64,000 nucleotides of DNA from a virus, in IMG/VR virus record IMGVR_UViG_3300045051_000365, positions 1-64,000 of that record. The stretch is one strand, 5' to 3'. Position numbers and translations under genes: made by a program. The stretch's first letter is position 1. Each line of letters starts with the position of its first letter. Under the pieces are notes generated by a model. The model had not been told where the DNA came from. It ran no database searches and worked only from the letters and a program-made list of their open reading frames with translations. Positions 31,869-39,889 of this stretch are shown here, piece by piece.

Positions 31869-32137
31869 ACGAATTAGAACCGATCGCCGGGGTTTATTAT
31901 CTCGGGAGACTATGCAAGCGCGGCCACGAGTGGAGAGATTCGGGGCGATCGCTCCGAAGACAATCCTGCCACGGGTGTATCGAGTGCAACAGGAAACAGG
32001 CGAGAGAGTACCGAAAAACCCCGAGGGGAGAGGAGATACAGAAGCGGGCGATCGTCGCGTTCGTCTCCCGTAATCCTGACTACTATCGGACGTACTGTAA
32101 ATCCTATTACTGGCGTAAAATTAAAGCAGAGAATTAG
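31865..32137 (+). CDS. Small zinc-module protein (second copy), 90 residues
   Basis: YYLGRLCKRGHEWRDSGRSLRRQSCHGCIECNRKQAREYRK shares the C-x-[RH]-[GE]-H ... G-[KR]-S-L-R-R ... C-x-x-C layout with the gene at 29853. This is the typical N-terminal module of cyanobacterial HNH proteins, here alone. The remaining 45 residues are basic. Probably nucleic-acid binding. Confidence 0.6.
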   Translation: MNELEPIAGVYYLGRLCKRGHEWRDSGRSLRRQSCHGCIECNRKQAREYRKTPRGEEIQKRAIVAFVSRNPDYYRTYCKSYYWRKIKAEN

Positions 32138-32160
32138 ATTTTCATCACTCCATTTGACCG

Positions 32161-32188
32161 AAATCCCCCGAGCGCTCGGGGGATTTTT
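32161..32188 (+). terminator. Strong rho-independent terminator
   Basis: Perfect 13-bp stem AAATCCCCCGAGC / GCTCGGGGGATTT followed by T. It ends the dam-to-zinc-module operon. Confidence 0.88.
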
Positions 32189-32204
32189 GTAGGTACACGA
32201 CAAA

Positions 32205-32244
32205 ACCCCGCTTTCCCGAAAACTATAAAACGGGAAAACGGGGT
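32205..32244 (-). terminator. Terminator of the KilA-N gene
   Basis: ACCCCG-CTTTCCCG pairs with CGGGAAA-ACGGGGT with one mismatch and a 12-base loop. On the minus strand the stem is followed by TTTTG. It lies just downstream of the reverse KilA-N gene. Confidence 0.7.
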
Positions 32245-32281
32245 CTGTAGGAATCGATCGGCAAGTTAGCCGGAGGTTTGA

Positions 32282-33073
32282 CTATTCTAGCGCGGGGCGG
32301 GATGTTTCGGGCAAGAGTTCACGATCCGCGAATCGGGGAGAGCGGGGGGCGAGAGGATTAAAACGAAAATACCCGATTACCGGTTCCTTGAAAAAATATT
32401 CGTGCCAACAATCCCCGAAAGTATATTCCCTGATTATTGTCGCGCGGCTCCAACCGCGTCCGTGTCCCCGAAAATGCAGACATATCGCCGGTATCAATTC
32501 TGACGCGACGATAACCGCCTCTTCGGGAGTTACCCTACGCTTTCCGAAAATCTCGCACAGTTTAATAGTCAATTCGATTTCCTGTCTCGCTAGACTTCCG
32601 GGGCGTTCGCCGGGGATCGGGGATTTTTCACCCGCGGGAATTCCGAGCGGGTATTTGTCGATCGGCCAATCCTCGGGTAGCCCGGCCGCGGCTAGTTGTT
32701 CTGAAGTAGTTAAGGGTTTTTCTATCCCGATCTTCGTCTCTCCCGTAGACATGAGGGTGAAGATATGGCGATCGCACCATATAGCAAAACCGGGAGAGAT
32801 CCATCGAGCGCAATTAATAGCAAGAGTCGGATGCGCCCAAGTTCCTCCCTCGATTCCCTCTTTGGTATCGATCGCCGATCGATAAACTCCCTCAGATCTG
32901 AGGGAGTTATCTAAAACCCTTACATAGTCTTGAGTTGATTTGAGTCTCAAAAAATTATCAACACGTTTCCCCCCGGCCGCACACATACTTGTCAGGTCAA
33001 TATACCCATCGGATTGACGGCGATTGATAATTTTGCCGTCATAGTCAAACCCGAAAACTGCTAAACTAGACAT
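32282..33073 (-). CDS. KilA-N domain regulator
   Basis: A 263-residue protein. Residues about 1-110 follow the KilA-N fold: IINRRQSDGYIDLTSMC, then a helical part and INCARWISPGFAIWCDRHIF. KilA-N proteins are phage DNA-binding regulators or antirepressors. The C-terminal half (RQEIELTIKLCEIFGKRRVTPEEAVIVASE) is probably a second domain. It is read toward the terminator at 32205-32244 and away from the TGTTA repeat region, which may contain its operator. Confidence 0.78.
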   Translation of the reverse strand: MSSLAVFGFDYDGKIINRRQSDGYIDLTSMCAAGGKRVDNFLRLKSTQDYVRVLDNSLRSEGVYRSAIDTKEGIEGGTWAHPTLAINCARWISPGFAIWCDRHIFTLMSTGETKIGIEKPLTTSEQLAAAGLPEDWPIDKYPLGIPAGEKSPIPGERPGSLARQEIELTIKLCEIFGKRRVTPEEAVIVASELIPAICLHFRGHGRGWSRATIIREYTFGDCWHEYFFKEPVIGYFRFNPLAPRSPRFADRELLPETSRPALE

Positions 33074-33179
33074 AAGAATATTTTCTCTGGAAGGCTAGAC
33101 AACTTCCATCATAGCACCCCGCCAGATCCCCGAATCTAGGCGGGGTCTCTGTTTTGGGCGTTTCAGTCTGTTAGGGGCG

Positions 33180-33850
33180 TTGGACGATGTTAAGAAACTG
33201 ATAACATCTCCGAACCCTCTCACCGCAAGCTTTTCGACGAAATGTTATGAATGTTCGCCCGATCTAGGAAAAAAGTAGGGACGGGAAAAAGCGGGGCGTG
33301 TTACATAAGTAGTATTTGTAATACATCGGACTCTACTATAGCGATCGCCGCGGGGGAGTTTACAAAACTTCACAATAAGACATCCCCGATCGGGTGTTGC
33401 GATGTCATGGGATGTTAGAGGGGTTCATAACACCCTGCAATTCTTTCCCCGTCTAGCTTGTAGAGATTTGTTATGAATGTTATGGCGATCTAGGGAAAAA
33501 GAGAGAGAGGGGATCGGGTAGAGCGGGGTCAACAGTGGAAACGTAGGGAATACGATCCGAGGATCGAGGTATAGGGAAAGTGATTAACATCAATAACAAA
33601 TTGATGAACTCTATATATATCAATACTTTTTCCCTGTTATAACAAACTCTAACGTCCCCTAACATCGATAACGTGGTTCCCCCGTACTATCCCCGTGATG
33701 GAGTGGCGAGGTCGTGAGGGAGAGATCGGGGGAAGATCGCTATACGGGAAAACGACATAACACACTAACAAAAAGTTAAAACTCTTTCTCTATCTATCTT
33801 TTCCCTGTTATAGACTCCCTAACATCTCCCTAACGTCCCTAACATTTCCC
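33180..33850. repeat. Non-coding TGTTA repeat region A (possible origin or operator cluster)
   Basis: About 1 kb (33074-34146) has no credible gene. It contains many TGTTA/TAACA units. TGTTA-N9-TAACA occurs at 33188-33206 and 33806-33824. TGTTATGAATGTT occurs at 33243-33255 and 33469-33481, in both cases followed by a CGATCTAGG-type block. CCCTAACAT and TTTCCCTGTTAT are also repeated. A second cluster with the same units is at 43.1-43.5 kb. It may be a replication origin, partition site or repressor array. Confidence 0.6.
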
Positions 33851-34040
33851 CGTACCTCGCTCTATACCGGAATCAGCCGATCGGGTCTTCCCTCTAAAGA
33901 CCGATCTCGTGATAATAGAGGGGTAATTCATTGGAGGTAGAGTTTCCGAGAGATTGACAGAGTACGCGTGAAATTGAATTCTCTTCTTGTTCCTCGGGGG
34001 ATCGACCGACCCCCCGATTTGTTTATCCTCTCTACCTCGC

Positions 34041-34073
34041 TAAAAATCCCCCTAGAACGCTCTCTAGGGGGAT
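34041..34073 (-). terminator. Terminator of the Bro-N gene
   Basis: ATCCCCCTAGA pairs with TCTAGGGGGAT around six bases; on the minus strand a TTTTTA run follows. It lies 70 bases after the stop of the reverse Bro-N gene. Confidence 0.78.
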
Positions 34074-34146
34074 GGATAGGGAATAAGTTGTCTAGTGGAT
34101 TCGGGACACTCTGACGCGTTCTAAAGTCCCGATCGTCCGATCGCTA

Positions 34147-34884
34147 TTAACGGGCGGTACGGTAGGTATTTACTTCCGGTATTAAATTTCGGAGGATAGC
34201 GGAATTAATTCGGATCGGCTTGCCGTCATCGGTTATTAGAACCCATCGCTGAAACCGTTGATGTAAAATCCGAATATCGGGAATCCGCTTGTGATCTCGC
34301 TCGTATTTGTCCATGTACTCGGCGATCGCGTCGATCAGCTTCGCTCGCTGAATAGCGTTAGCCGAATTGGAGTTGTACGCGCTGGCCGTAGGGATTGACG
34401 AGAATTGAGAGATCGATTCGCTCGGTTGTTTCGAGTCCAACGCGAAACGCTCTCGCTCTACATCGGTTTTCGTGGTTTCTAGCCGGAGTTTCGCTATCTC
34501 TAGCTCTATCTTTGCGTTTTCTAGTTCGATCTTCAGTTTTTCGGTTTCCGACAATTCCTGTCGCTGTCCGTATTCCCCGGTTTTCCGGATCGAGGGGAGG
34601 ACTTCCTCGAAAACCCAATCTTGGAACTTTTCCGCGGACGGTAACTTGGAAGAAAAAATTAGTTGATAGATACCGGGTTCCTCTAGAACCGTTATATCAC
34701 GGAGCTTTCCGTCAAGTGTCTGGGTTTTACAGACACTTTTGTTTTTCTCTTTAACAAGTCGGTAAACAGCATCGGCGGGATCTTTATATCCCAACACGCG
34801 AGCTACATCGTTAGCGACGGGGCGATCGCCGACAAAACGGATCTCTTCGTCTTGAAACTGAAACAGTACAATATTGTTAGCCAT
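34147..34884 (-). CDS. Bro-N domain protein (putative antirepressor)
   Basis: A 245-residue protein. The Bro-N domain covers residues 1-105: IRFVGDRPVANDVARVLGYKDPADAVYRLV, LEEPGIYQLIFSSKLPSAEKFQDWVFEEVLPSIRKTGEY. A coiled segment (ETEKLKIELENAKIELEIAKL) links it to a C-terminal domain with YMDKYERDHKRIPDIRILHQRFQRWVLI. Such proteins act as phage antirepressors or DNA-binding regulators. It is the last gene of the reverse packaging region. Confidence 0.82.
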   Translation of the reverse strand: MANNIVLFQFQDEEIRFVGDRPVANDVARVLGYKDPADAVYRLVKEKNKSVCKTQTLDGKLRDITVLEEPGIYQLIFSSKLPSAEKFQDWVFEEVLPSIRKTGEYGQRQELSETEKLKIELENAKIELEIAKLRLETTKTDVERERFALDSKQPSESISQFSSIPTASAYNSNSANAIQRAKLIDAIAEYMDKYERDHKRIPDIRILHQRFQRWVLITDDGKPIRINSAILRNLIPEVNTYRTAR

Positions 34885-34962
34885 TTTGACCTCTGTAGTA
34901 GGTTGACTTGGTGAGTCCCCCGCGGTTACGGGGGCATTTTATTATATTCCGAAAGTTTCTAT

Positions 34963-36546
34963 CTATCTCCCGTATCCCCTCGGCAATCCGCCCCTAAACT
35001 CGTTCACGGGGGTAGAGGATACAATCGGGGTCGCGGACTCCTCAGATCCCCCGAAAAATTCATTTTCAAGCGAGTAGAACGCGCCGGATAGAGAATCGAC
35101 AATATCGTTTACCGGCGGCGGTTTCTTGTTCCCGTCAAAACTCTGACACGCGTTCAAGAAACGGGTATTCCAGACAGCATCGCGGAGTAGATAGATCTGC
35201 CCTCTACTGGCCGCCGTGGCCGCGGGTATCGATCGGGTGAGTTTATCCCCTTGCGGTTTGATCGCCGCTACATCGTGATTCGGGTGATACTCGCGTATTA
35301 CATTGGTGATCGTGTTTTCCACGAATTTGCCGCTCGATCCGCCCTCCTCTTCCCACCGAACCGCGACGCTCTTGCCGTCTATCCCCGCGGTATTTTTCAA
35401 CATCAATTCAACCTCGCCGACTTTCTTCTGCTCGCATAGGTTATCGGCGACCACGTACACGAATTCCCGTACCTCTTTCCCGTCCGATAGTACGGACTTG
35501 ATACGCTCGTATTTATAGACGAGGGTTCCGGACGTGTAGCAGTGATAATCCTCCGCGTTCTCTTTCGCCGTGGCCGCCAGATCCCAAAAGCGAACTTTCC
35601 CGAGTAATTTCCAGTCCGCGGGGATATTATCGATAACGTGAAACCACGTCCGATCGAAGACGGAACCGTTTTCATACTTAATCTTCCAGTTGCCGTATAA
35701 AAGGCGTTCTCTCTCTACCGGGTGCAACGCTTCAAGGTTCGCGATATATTCGGGGTTAGTCTTTAGAAAAATCGGATTATCGTAGATCGTCGCGTTGATA
35801 AAGGTAAAGCTTTTCGGGCTAGACTTCGGGAATCGCGCGATCAGTTCGTCCTCGGTATCGCCCCAGACTAAAGACCCCCCCGATCGCACGAAGTAACGGA
35901 TTACCCCGCAACGATCCTCGATCGGGTATCCCGTTCTAGGGTCGATCCACCAATCGATCATTCCCGCGACCCACGAATCAGCGTCCGGGTTCATTGTTGC
36001 CCTAACTTTCGGCTTAATTCCTGACATCGATCGGTTACGGGATAGCAAATACCAGAACGCCTCGCCGTCATCGTCCCAATGAGTTAACTCATCCCAACAG
36101 ATTAAATTTACCTGCGCTCCCTGCCAAGCGAAAATATCTTTCCGATGCTGTAGATACCGGAAAGATATTTTCGCTCCCGATGGAAATTTCCAGTCGAACG
36201 GCTTTGTAATTAATTTTCCTCCTAGATCTCGGTAGATTAATTGTGATTCATCTGCTAGACCACCGGGGTTTGTTATCTGACTATAGGATATTCGGAAGAT
36301 CACCGCGTTAAAAAGCGGGTTATAGATAAACTCTTTTCGAGCGCAATAGGCGAGAAGATTTCTTGATTTTCCGGAGCCGGCCGCACCGCCGAAAAATACT
36401 ATATCCGCATCGGAATTAAAGAATATAGTTTGTTTTCCGGGTTGTGGCTCGGGATACCTGTAATCCGTCCTAGTCGAAAAGCGAGAGCTGTTTTCCTGTA
36501 CGCGATATAGGTTTTTGGGGCTGATTTTTTGTCTGTTTTTTAGCAT
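34963..36546 (-). CDS. terL: Terminase large subunit
   Basis: A 527-residue DNA packaging motor. Walker A is FFGGAAGSGKS (about 51-61), Walker B is LICWDELTHW (148-157, D152/E153), the coupling-like RATMNP follows, and the nuclease domain starts at KVRFWDLAATAKENAEDYHCY with its second acidic site near DIVDSLSGAFYSL. The match is to Terminase_6-type proteins. The gene is opposite to portal, unusual for packaging genes. Its start lies 77 bases inside the upstream GIY-YIG gene and has no clear ribosome binding site, so the exact N-terminus is uncertain. Confidence 0.88.
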   Translation of the reverse strand: MLKNRQKISPKNLYRVQENSSRFSTRTDYRYPEPQPGKQTIFFNSDADIVFFGGAAGSGKSRNLLAYCARKEFIYNPLFNAVIFRISYSQITNPGGLADESQLIYRDLGGKLITKPFDWKFPSGAKISFRYLQHRKDIFAWQGAQVNLICWDELTHWDDDGEAFWYLLSRNRSMSGIKPKVRATMNPDADSWVAGMIDWWIDPRTGYPIEDRCGVIRYFVRSGGSLVWGDTEDELIARFPKSSPKSFTFINATIYDNPIFLKTNPEYIANLEALHPVERERLLYGNWKIKYENGSVFDRTWFHVIDNIPADWKLLGKVRFWDLAATAKENAEDYHCYTSGTLVYKYERIKSVLSDGKEVREFVYVVADNLCEQKKVGEVELMLKNTAGIDGKSVAVRWEEEGGSSGKFVENTITNVIREYHPNHDVAAIKPQGDKLTRSIPAATAASRGQIYLLRDAVWNTRFLNACQSFDGNKKPPPVNDIVDSLSGAFYSLENEFFGGSEESATPIVSSTPVNEFRGGLPRGYGR

Positions 36547-37282
36547 TGAACGTTAGCGATCGGGTTATTTTTGCTTTCTCTAGAACTTCTGGCTCGTGCA
36601 TCGCTTTAATAGCGTTCCAACAAACCTCGCCTTTTTTTCTTTTCCCATTATTCCCCGTTCTTTCGGCATAAGATGCAATTCCCCGTTCCCGCCTCGCTCT
36701 AGCGATCGTTCTTTTGCTTAAGCCAAATCTTTCCCCGATCTTATAATCTGGTTCGGTTCCGAGAAGATCGATAATTTCCTGACTCAATTCTATTTTATTC
36801 CATCCTCCCATCGGGGGCGGGATAGGTTTTTTTAGATTGCCACAAGGCGAAATTCCTCGGATCGTTCGCTGGTAGTTTACAGTTTTTGTCGAACATCCGA
36901 GTTTTTTCGCTAGTTTATTATCTGGCATTGTGCCTAGTAGATACTCGTATTCTTCCCATTCTAGGCTCGCGTTGTTTCCCGATCCCCCGTGTCCCGCGCT
37001 ACCCGTATTAGTCAGATCGAAATATTTCCCGTACTCGATCATCCATCGCTTTTCCGTCTCGATCGCTTTTTCTTTTTCTACCGCATCGATTTCGATAATT
37101 ATCGGACGATACCCTTTTTCCAGAATTTCTTTAATTTTTAATGCCTTTCGAGTATTTTTCTTTTTTCCGTCTCGAATATGATTATTCAGGCGATGCGTTA
37201 GTCTCATCGTGGTTCTACCCACGTAGAACGGGATACACTCGATCGGATCGATTAATATGTAAATTCGTGTTAAACTCTGCAT
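36470..37282 (-). CDS. GIY-YIG homing endonuclease
   Basis: A 270-residue protein. The nuclease domain is at the N-terminus: IYILIDPIECIPFYVGRT (Y...YVG), Arg in MRLTHRLNNHI, and Glu in IETEKRWMIEYG. Two helix-turn-helix-like repeats follow: LGTMPDNKLAKKLGCSTKTV and LGTEPDYKIGERFGLSKRTI. Start 37282 has GGGAGTAGG upstream. The 3' end overlaps the terminase gene, a common situation for a homing endonuclease that targets or protects its neighbour. Confidence 0.85.
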   Translation of the reverse strand: MQSLTRIYILIDPIECIPFYVGRTTMRLTHRLNNHIRDGKKKNTRKALKIKEILEKGYRPIIIEIDAVEKEKAIETEKRWMIEYGKYFDLTNTGSAGHGGSGNNASLEWEEYEYLLGTMPDNKLAKKLGCSTKTVNYQRTIRGISPCGNLKKPIPPPMGGWNKIELSQEIIDLLGTEPDYKIGERFGLSKRTIARARRERGIASYAERTGNNGKRKKGEVCWNAIKAMHEPEVLEKAKITRSLTFNAKKQTKNQPQKPISRTGKQLSLFD

Positions 37283-37311
37283 GGTTGACCTACTCCCATA
37301 GGTTAACAAAC

Positions 37312-37343
37312 AAACCGATGAGATCGTCACATCTCATCGGTTT
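37312..37343 (-). terminator. Terminator upstream of the GIY-YIG gene
   Basis: Stem of 13 bp, AAACCGATGAGAT / ATCTCATCGGTTT, with a six-base loop. On the minus strand it is followed by GTTTGTTTG. It ends the small-gene reverse operon, so the GIY-YIG gene has to be read through or have its own promoter in 37283-37311. The stretch 37344-37433 holds no gene. Confidence 0.75.
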
Positions 37344-37433
37344 AATTATAATTCAATTTCGGCGATAATTCTCGGTATTCGATTTGATCTTCGATCGGTT
37401 CTTAATCGACGCGCCGTTACGGATTATCACGAT

Positions 37434-37742
37434 CTATAACCAGTAAGTTTTCTCTTCTTTCTTGCCGTAGCGATCGACCTTGAATTTAATCGCGTCCTCT
37501 AGGGTATCGAATGTTGTTATTTCTTCCCACCGGACAAATTCCCACCATCCCCCGATCGTGAAAGTATCGCCCCCGCGGATAAAATCATCGATACATACAA
37601 TGACAGCGATCGGGAACATAAGAGAGTACCCGATCCGCTCGAATATATTTCTTTTCCGATAGAGAGTGAAAACTAATTTACCACCGCGATACTTGTCTTC
37701 TACACTCTCGATAACCTTGAACCTTCTATCGTGTTTCATCAT
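37434..37742 (-). CDS. Hypothetical protein, 102 residues
   Basis: Aromatic-rich product with one hydrophobic stretch (IGYSLMFPIAVIVCIDDFI) and a C-terminal part WWEFVRWEEITTFDTLEDAIKF. It overlaps the upstream winged-helix-like gene by 17 bases. No family recognised. Confidence 0.6.
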   Translation of the reverse strand: MMKHDRRFKVIESVEDKYRGGKLVFTLYRKRNIFERIGYSLMFPIAVIVCIDDFIRGGDTFTIGGWWEFVRWEEITTFDTLEDAIKFKVDRYGKKEEKTYWL

Positions 37743-37992
37743 TTTTCAACACTCCATAGTAAGTAAAATTCTTTCCCCGCTCCGATCGGATCTTCCCTTC
37801 CGATACCATCCGATCGAGATGTTTTTTAACCGTTTCGGGGCGACGCGTTCCCCATTGTAATCGCTTTAATATTTCGTACACGTCAAGGTAGTTAGAACGT
37901 CCATAATTGTCTAGGACAATAATTAGAACAGATTCGGGTACGTGTCTAAAGCGATCGACAATTCTATCGAGCAAGTCTTTAATTAACCGCAT
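37726..37992 (-). CDS. Small winged-helix-like protein, 88 residues
   Basis: The order VLIIVLDNYGRSNYLDVYEILKRL, then RRPETVKKHLDRMVSEGKIRSER and NFTYYGV resembles a winged helix with its recognition helix and beta wing. Probably a DNA-binding regulator. Overlaps both neighbours. Confidence 0.6.
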   Translation of the reverse strand: MRLIKDLLDRIVDRFRHVPESVLIIVLDNYGRSNYLDVYEILKRLQWGTRRPETVKKHLDRMVSEGKIRSERGKNFTYYGVLKNDETR

Positions 37993-38281
37993 ACGTCCAC
38001 CTCGCCGTTAAAATTTTAAAATGCAAAAACGGGATAGCGAAATCTTTAAAATCTGTCGCTTTATCCCCGATCGCTTTCCTCGATCTTTTTGCGTGGATCT
38101 CCCGTACTTTTAAGGTAAATACTATCGCGTCGATCGGGATATAGTTACCGTCGAAATTATTCGCTAGATAAACGGCGAACCCTTCTAACAGGAGAGGGTT
38201 CTTATAGTGAATATCCGTCTCTAGTCTCGCTAGTTCAATCGCGAGAACGGCATTGTATATTTCAGCGGTATTCGCGTTCAT
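37979..38281 (-). CDS. Hypothetical protein, 100 residues
   Basis: Starts in an ATGA overlap at 38281 (MNANTAEIYNAVLAIELARLE). Contains FAVYLANNFDGNYIPIDAIVFTLKVREIHAKR. No family recognised. An open frame to 38395 is disregarded because it runs through the upstream gene. Confidence 0.6.
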   Translation of the reverse strand: MNANTAEIYNAVLAIELARLETDIHYKNPLLLEGFAVYLANNFDGNYIPIDAIVFTLKVREIHAKRSRKAIGDKATDFKDFAIPFLHFKILTARWTYAVN

Positions 38282-38469
38282 CTCGCGTAATTCTCCATAG
38301 CCCGACCTATTACCCAAAAGGGTTCTATTAGAGCGAACTCTCCCCGATTCGTGACGAGTAATTCCGCGTATCGATCGAGGCCGATCGATTCCCACGGGTA
38401 CAGATCCCCGATCGCGTCGTTGATAGCGATCTCGAAAGATAAGCGTTCTAAGGTGTTTAATTCGTTCAC
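38278..38469 (-). CDS. Hypothetical protein, 63 residues
   Basis: Coupled with ATGA overlaps to the probable small terminase gene upstream and to the next gene. Mostly helical (LERLSFEIAINDAIGDLYPWESIG). No family recognised. Confidence 0.6.
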   Translation of the reverse strand: MNELNTLERLSFEIAINDAIGDLYPWESIGLDRYAELLVTNRGEFALIEPFWVIGRAMENYAR

Positions 38470-39230
38470 TCTTCCTCCTCTCCCGTGATAACCGTGGGAA
38501 TCAGCACGTCATCATCGACTACCGCGGAATCCCTCACGATCGCCGCTATATCGTCGTCAACACCGGGGGCGATCGCCTCCTGTCCTACTAATTTTCCATC
38601 GGGATCGATCACCGCTAACCCGTTCTTTTGAATCACGTTTATCGCGTAGTCGAGAGTATCGAACCCCATGACTTTTTCAAGTACATCTGTCAGCGTTTTC
38701 GACATCGATAGCGCGTCCCGGTGCGACCAGTTCCCGTTCGGTTCGATCGTTAATTGTATCGGTCGGCCGCTCTCGTCTACCGAGGTCACGGTTCTACGGG
38801 AGATCGGGTAGTTTGTCATCGCCTCGATCTTGTCAAGACTTTTCATCGCGATTTTTAGCGTTCTCTCGCGGATTTCTGTCAGGACGTGATCGATATGTCC
38901 GTCTTGATCTTGTATTTTTTTTAACCAGTAAGCTCGCGCCCTTTCTTCCCATCGGTAATTCTTACAGGCGAGTATCCAGTCATCGGGTACTGTCTTAGCT
39001 CGCTTGAATTTCGTTTTCTCGATCGTTTCCCCGGCGGCCTCACCGCAATTAGAGAACGCCCGATTTAACGTCCTGTACCCGCTAGGGACGGGCAGATACC
39101 AAGTTTTAAAGCGTTCGTACCAATCGATCGACTCTAACGGTTGTTGTTCCCATACCGGGAAAGTCACGAGTTCGATCGTTTCCTCGTGAATCGTGTAAGT
39201 TCGTTTTCTGCCGCGTCGCGCTACTACCAT
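38466..39230 (-). CDS. Probable terminase small subunit
   Basis: A 254-residue protein. WYERFKTWYLPVPSGYRTLNRAFSNC ... VPDDWILACKNYRWEERARAYWLK follows the small-terminase HTH pattern (W-x-x-Y, R-T-L-x-x-A, then W...Y-x-W-x-x-R-x-x-A). A long helix and an acidic C-terminus (VITGEEEE) follow. It is first in the reverse operon that contains the large terminase. It would recognise the packaging site. Confidence 0.6.
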   Translation of the reverse strand: MVVARRGRKRTYTIHEETIELVTFPVWEQQPLESIDWYERFKTWYLPVPSGYRTLNRAFSNCGEAAGETIEKTKFKRAKTVPDDWILACKNYRWEERARAYWLKKIQDQDGHIDHVLTEIRERTLKIAMKSLDKIEAMTNYPISRRTVTSVDESGRPIQLTIEPNGNWSHRDALSMSKTLTDVLEKVMGFDTLDYAINVIQKNGLAVIDPDGKLVGQEAIAPGVDDDIAAIVRDSAVVDDDVLIPTVITGEEEE

Positions 39231-39249
39231 CGGATAGGATAAAGTGTTT

Positions 39250-39275
39250 TTATAAGTTTACCTGACAATTCAAGT
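39250..39275. promoter_or_regulatory. Divergent intergenic region with CCTGACAATTCAAG operator
   Basis: Only 45 bases separate the terminase-small and ParB-like starts. CCTGACAATTCAAG (39261-39274) ends one base before the ParB ATG, and TATAAG lies at 39251-39256. The palindrome would therefore cover the transcription start and ribosome entry of the ParB gene. A leaderless or near-leaderless mRNA is likely. Confidence 0.5.
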
Positions 39276-39884
39276 ATGACAGATAAATCCGATAAGTTAT
39301 CGATCGAGTATCGCCGTCTCTCCGATCTCGTTCCACTGAAAAGTAATAGCAAAAAACACGCGACCGAGAACACGATCGCTCTTATCCTAGAGTTCGGTTT
39401 TAAAGACCCGATCGGCATCGATCCGAGCTTAAACGGCGGAAAAGGCGGAATTACCGAAGGACACGATCGACGTGCCGCATTATTAGAGATTAAAAAACGC
39501 GATATTCCCGCGCCTCGGGGAATTATCCTCGATAAAGACGGAGAATGGATGGTTCCTGTTTTAATCGGGATACATTTAGAATCTGAACCGAAAGCGATTA
39601 AATACTCAGTCCTACACAATCACAGTACAATCCGGGGCGCGGGACTCGATCCGATCGATGAACTGAAACTATTCGATCGGGATCTGTTACTCGAACAAGC
39701 GGAATATCTCGATACTCACGGGGAAGACCTCGGGGCGATCGGGGATTTAAACACGATTCTCGAAACGTTAAACGCGGGAGACGGGGAAAGCGATGAAGAA
39801 ATTCCCGACGATAACCGCAATATAGACGAGGAAAGTTTAGGCGAGACGAAACACGAATGCCCTAACTGTAAATTCCGGTGGTAA
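39276..39884 (+). CDS. ParB/Srx-like nuclease-domain protein
   Basis: A 202-residue protein. Residues about 8-110 carry the ParB-N fold: IEYRRLSDLVPLKSNSKKH, GFKDPIGID, ITEGHDRRAALLEIKK, then VLIGIHLESEPKAIKY. This module is common beside phage methyltransferases. The C-terminal part is acidic and ends in a CPNCKFRW knuckle. Its stop overlaps the AAGGA ribosome binding site of the methyltransferase gene, so the two probably work together. Confidence 0.78.
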   Translation: MTDKSDKLSIEYRRLSDLVPLKSNSKKHATENTIALILEFGFKDPIGIDPSLNGGKGGITEGHDRRAALLEIKKRDIPAPRGIILDKDGEWMVPVLIGIHLESEPKAIKYSVLHNHSTIRGAGLDPIDELKLFDRDLLLEQAEYLDTHGEDLGAIGDLNTILETLNAGDGESDEEIPDDNRNIDEESLGETKHECPNCKFRW

Positions 39885-39889
39885 GGACT

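Noticed and set aside
33480-33665. 61-codon minus-strand ORF in repeat region A
   Set aside because: No ribosome binding site and it consists of the TGTTA repeat sequence; composition is not protein-like.
33180-33850. CRISPR array
   Set aside because: Repeats are short (5-20 bases), irregularly spaced and partly inverted. There are no regular spacers and no cas genes.
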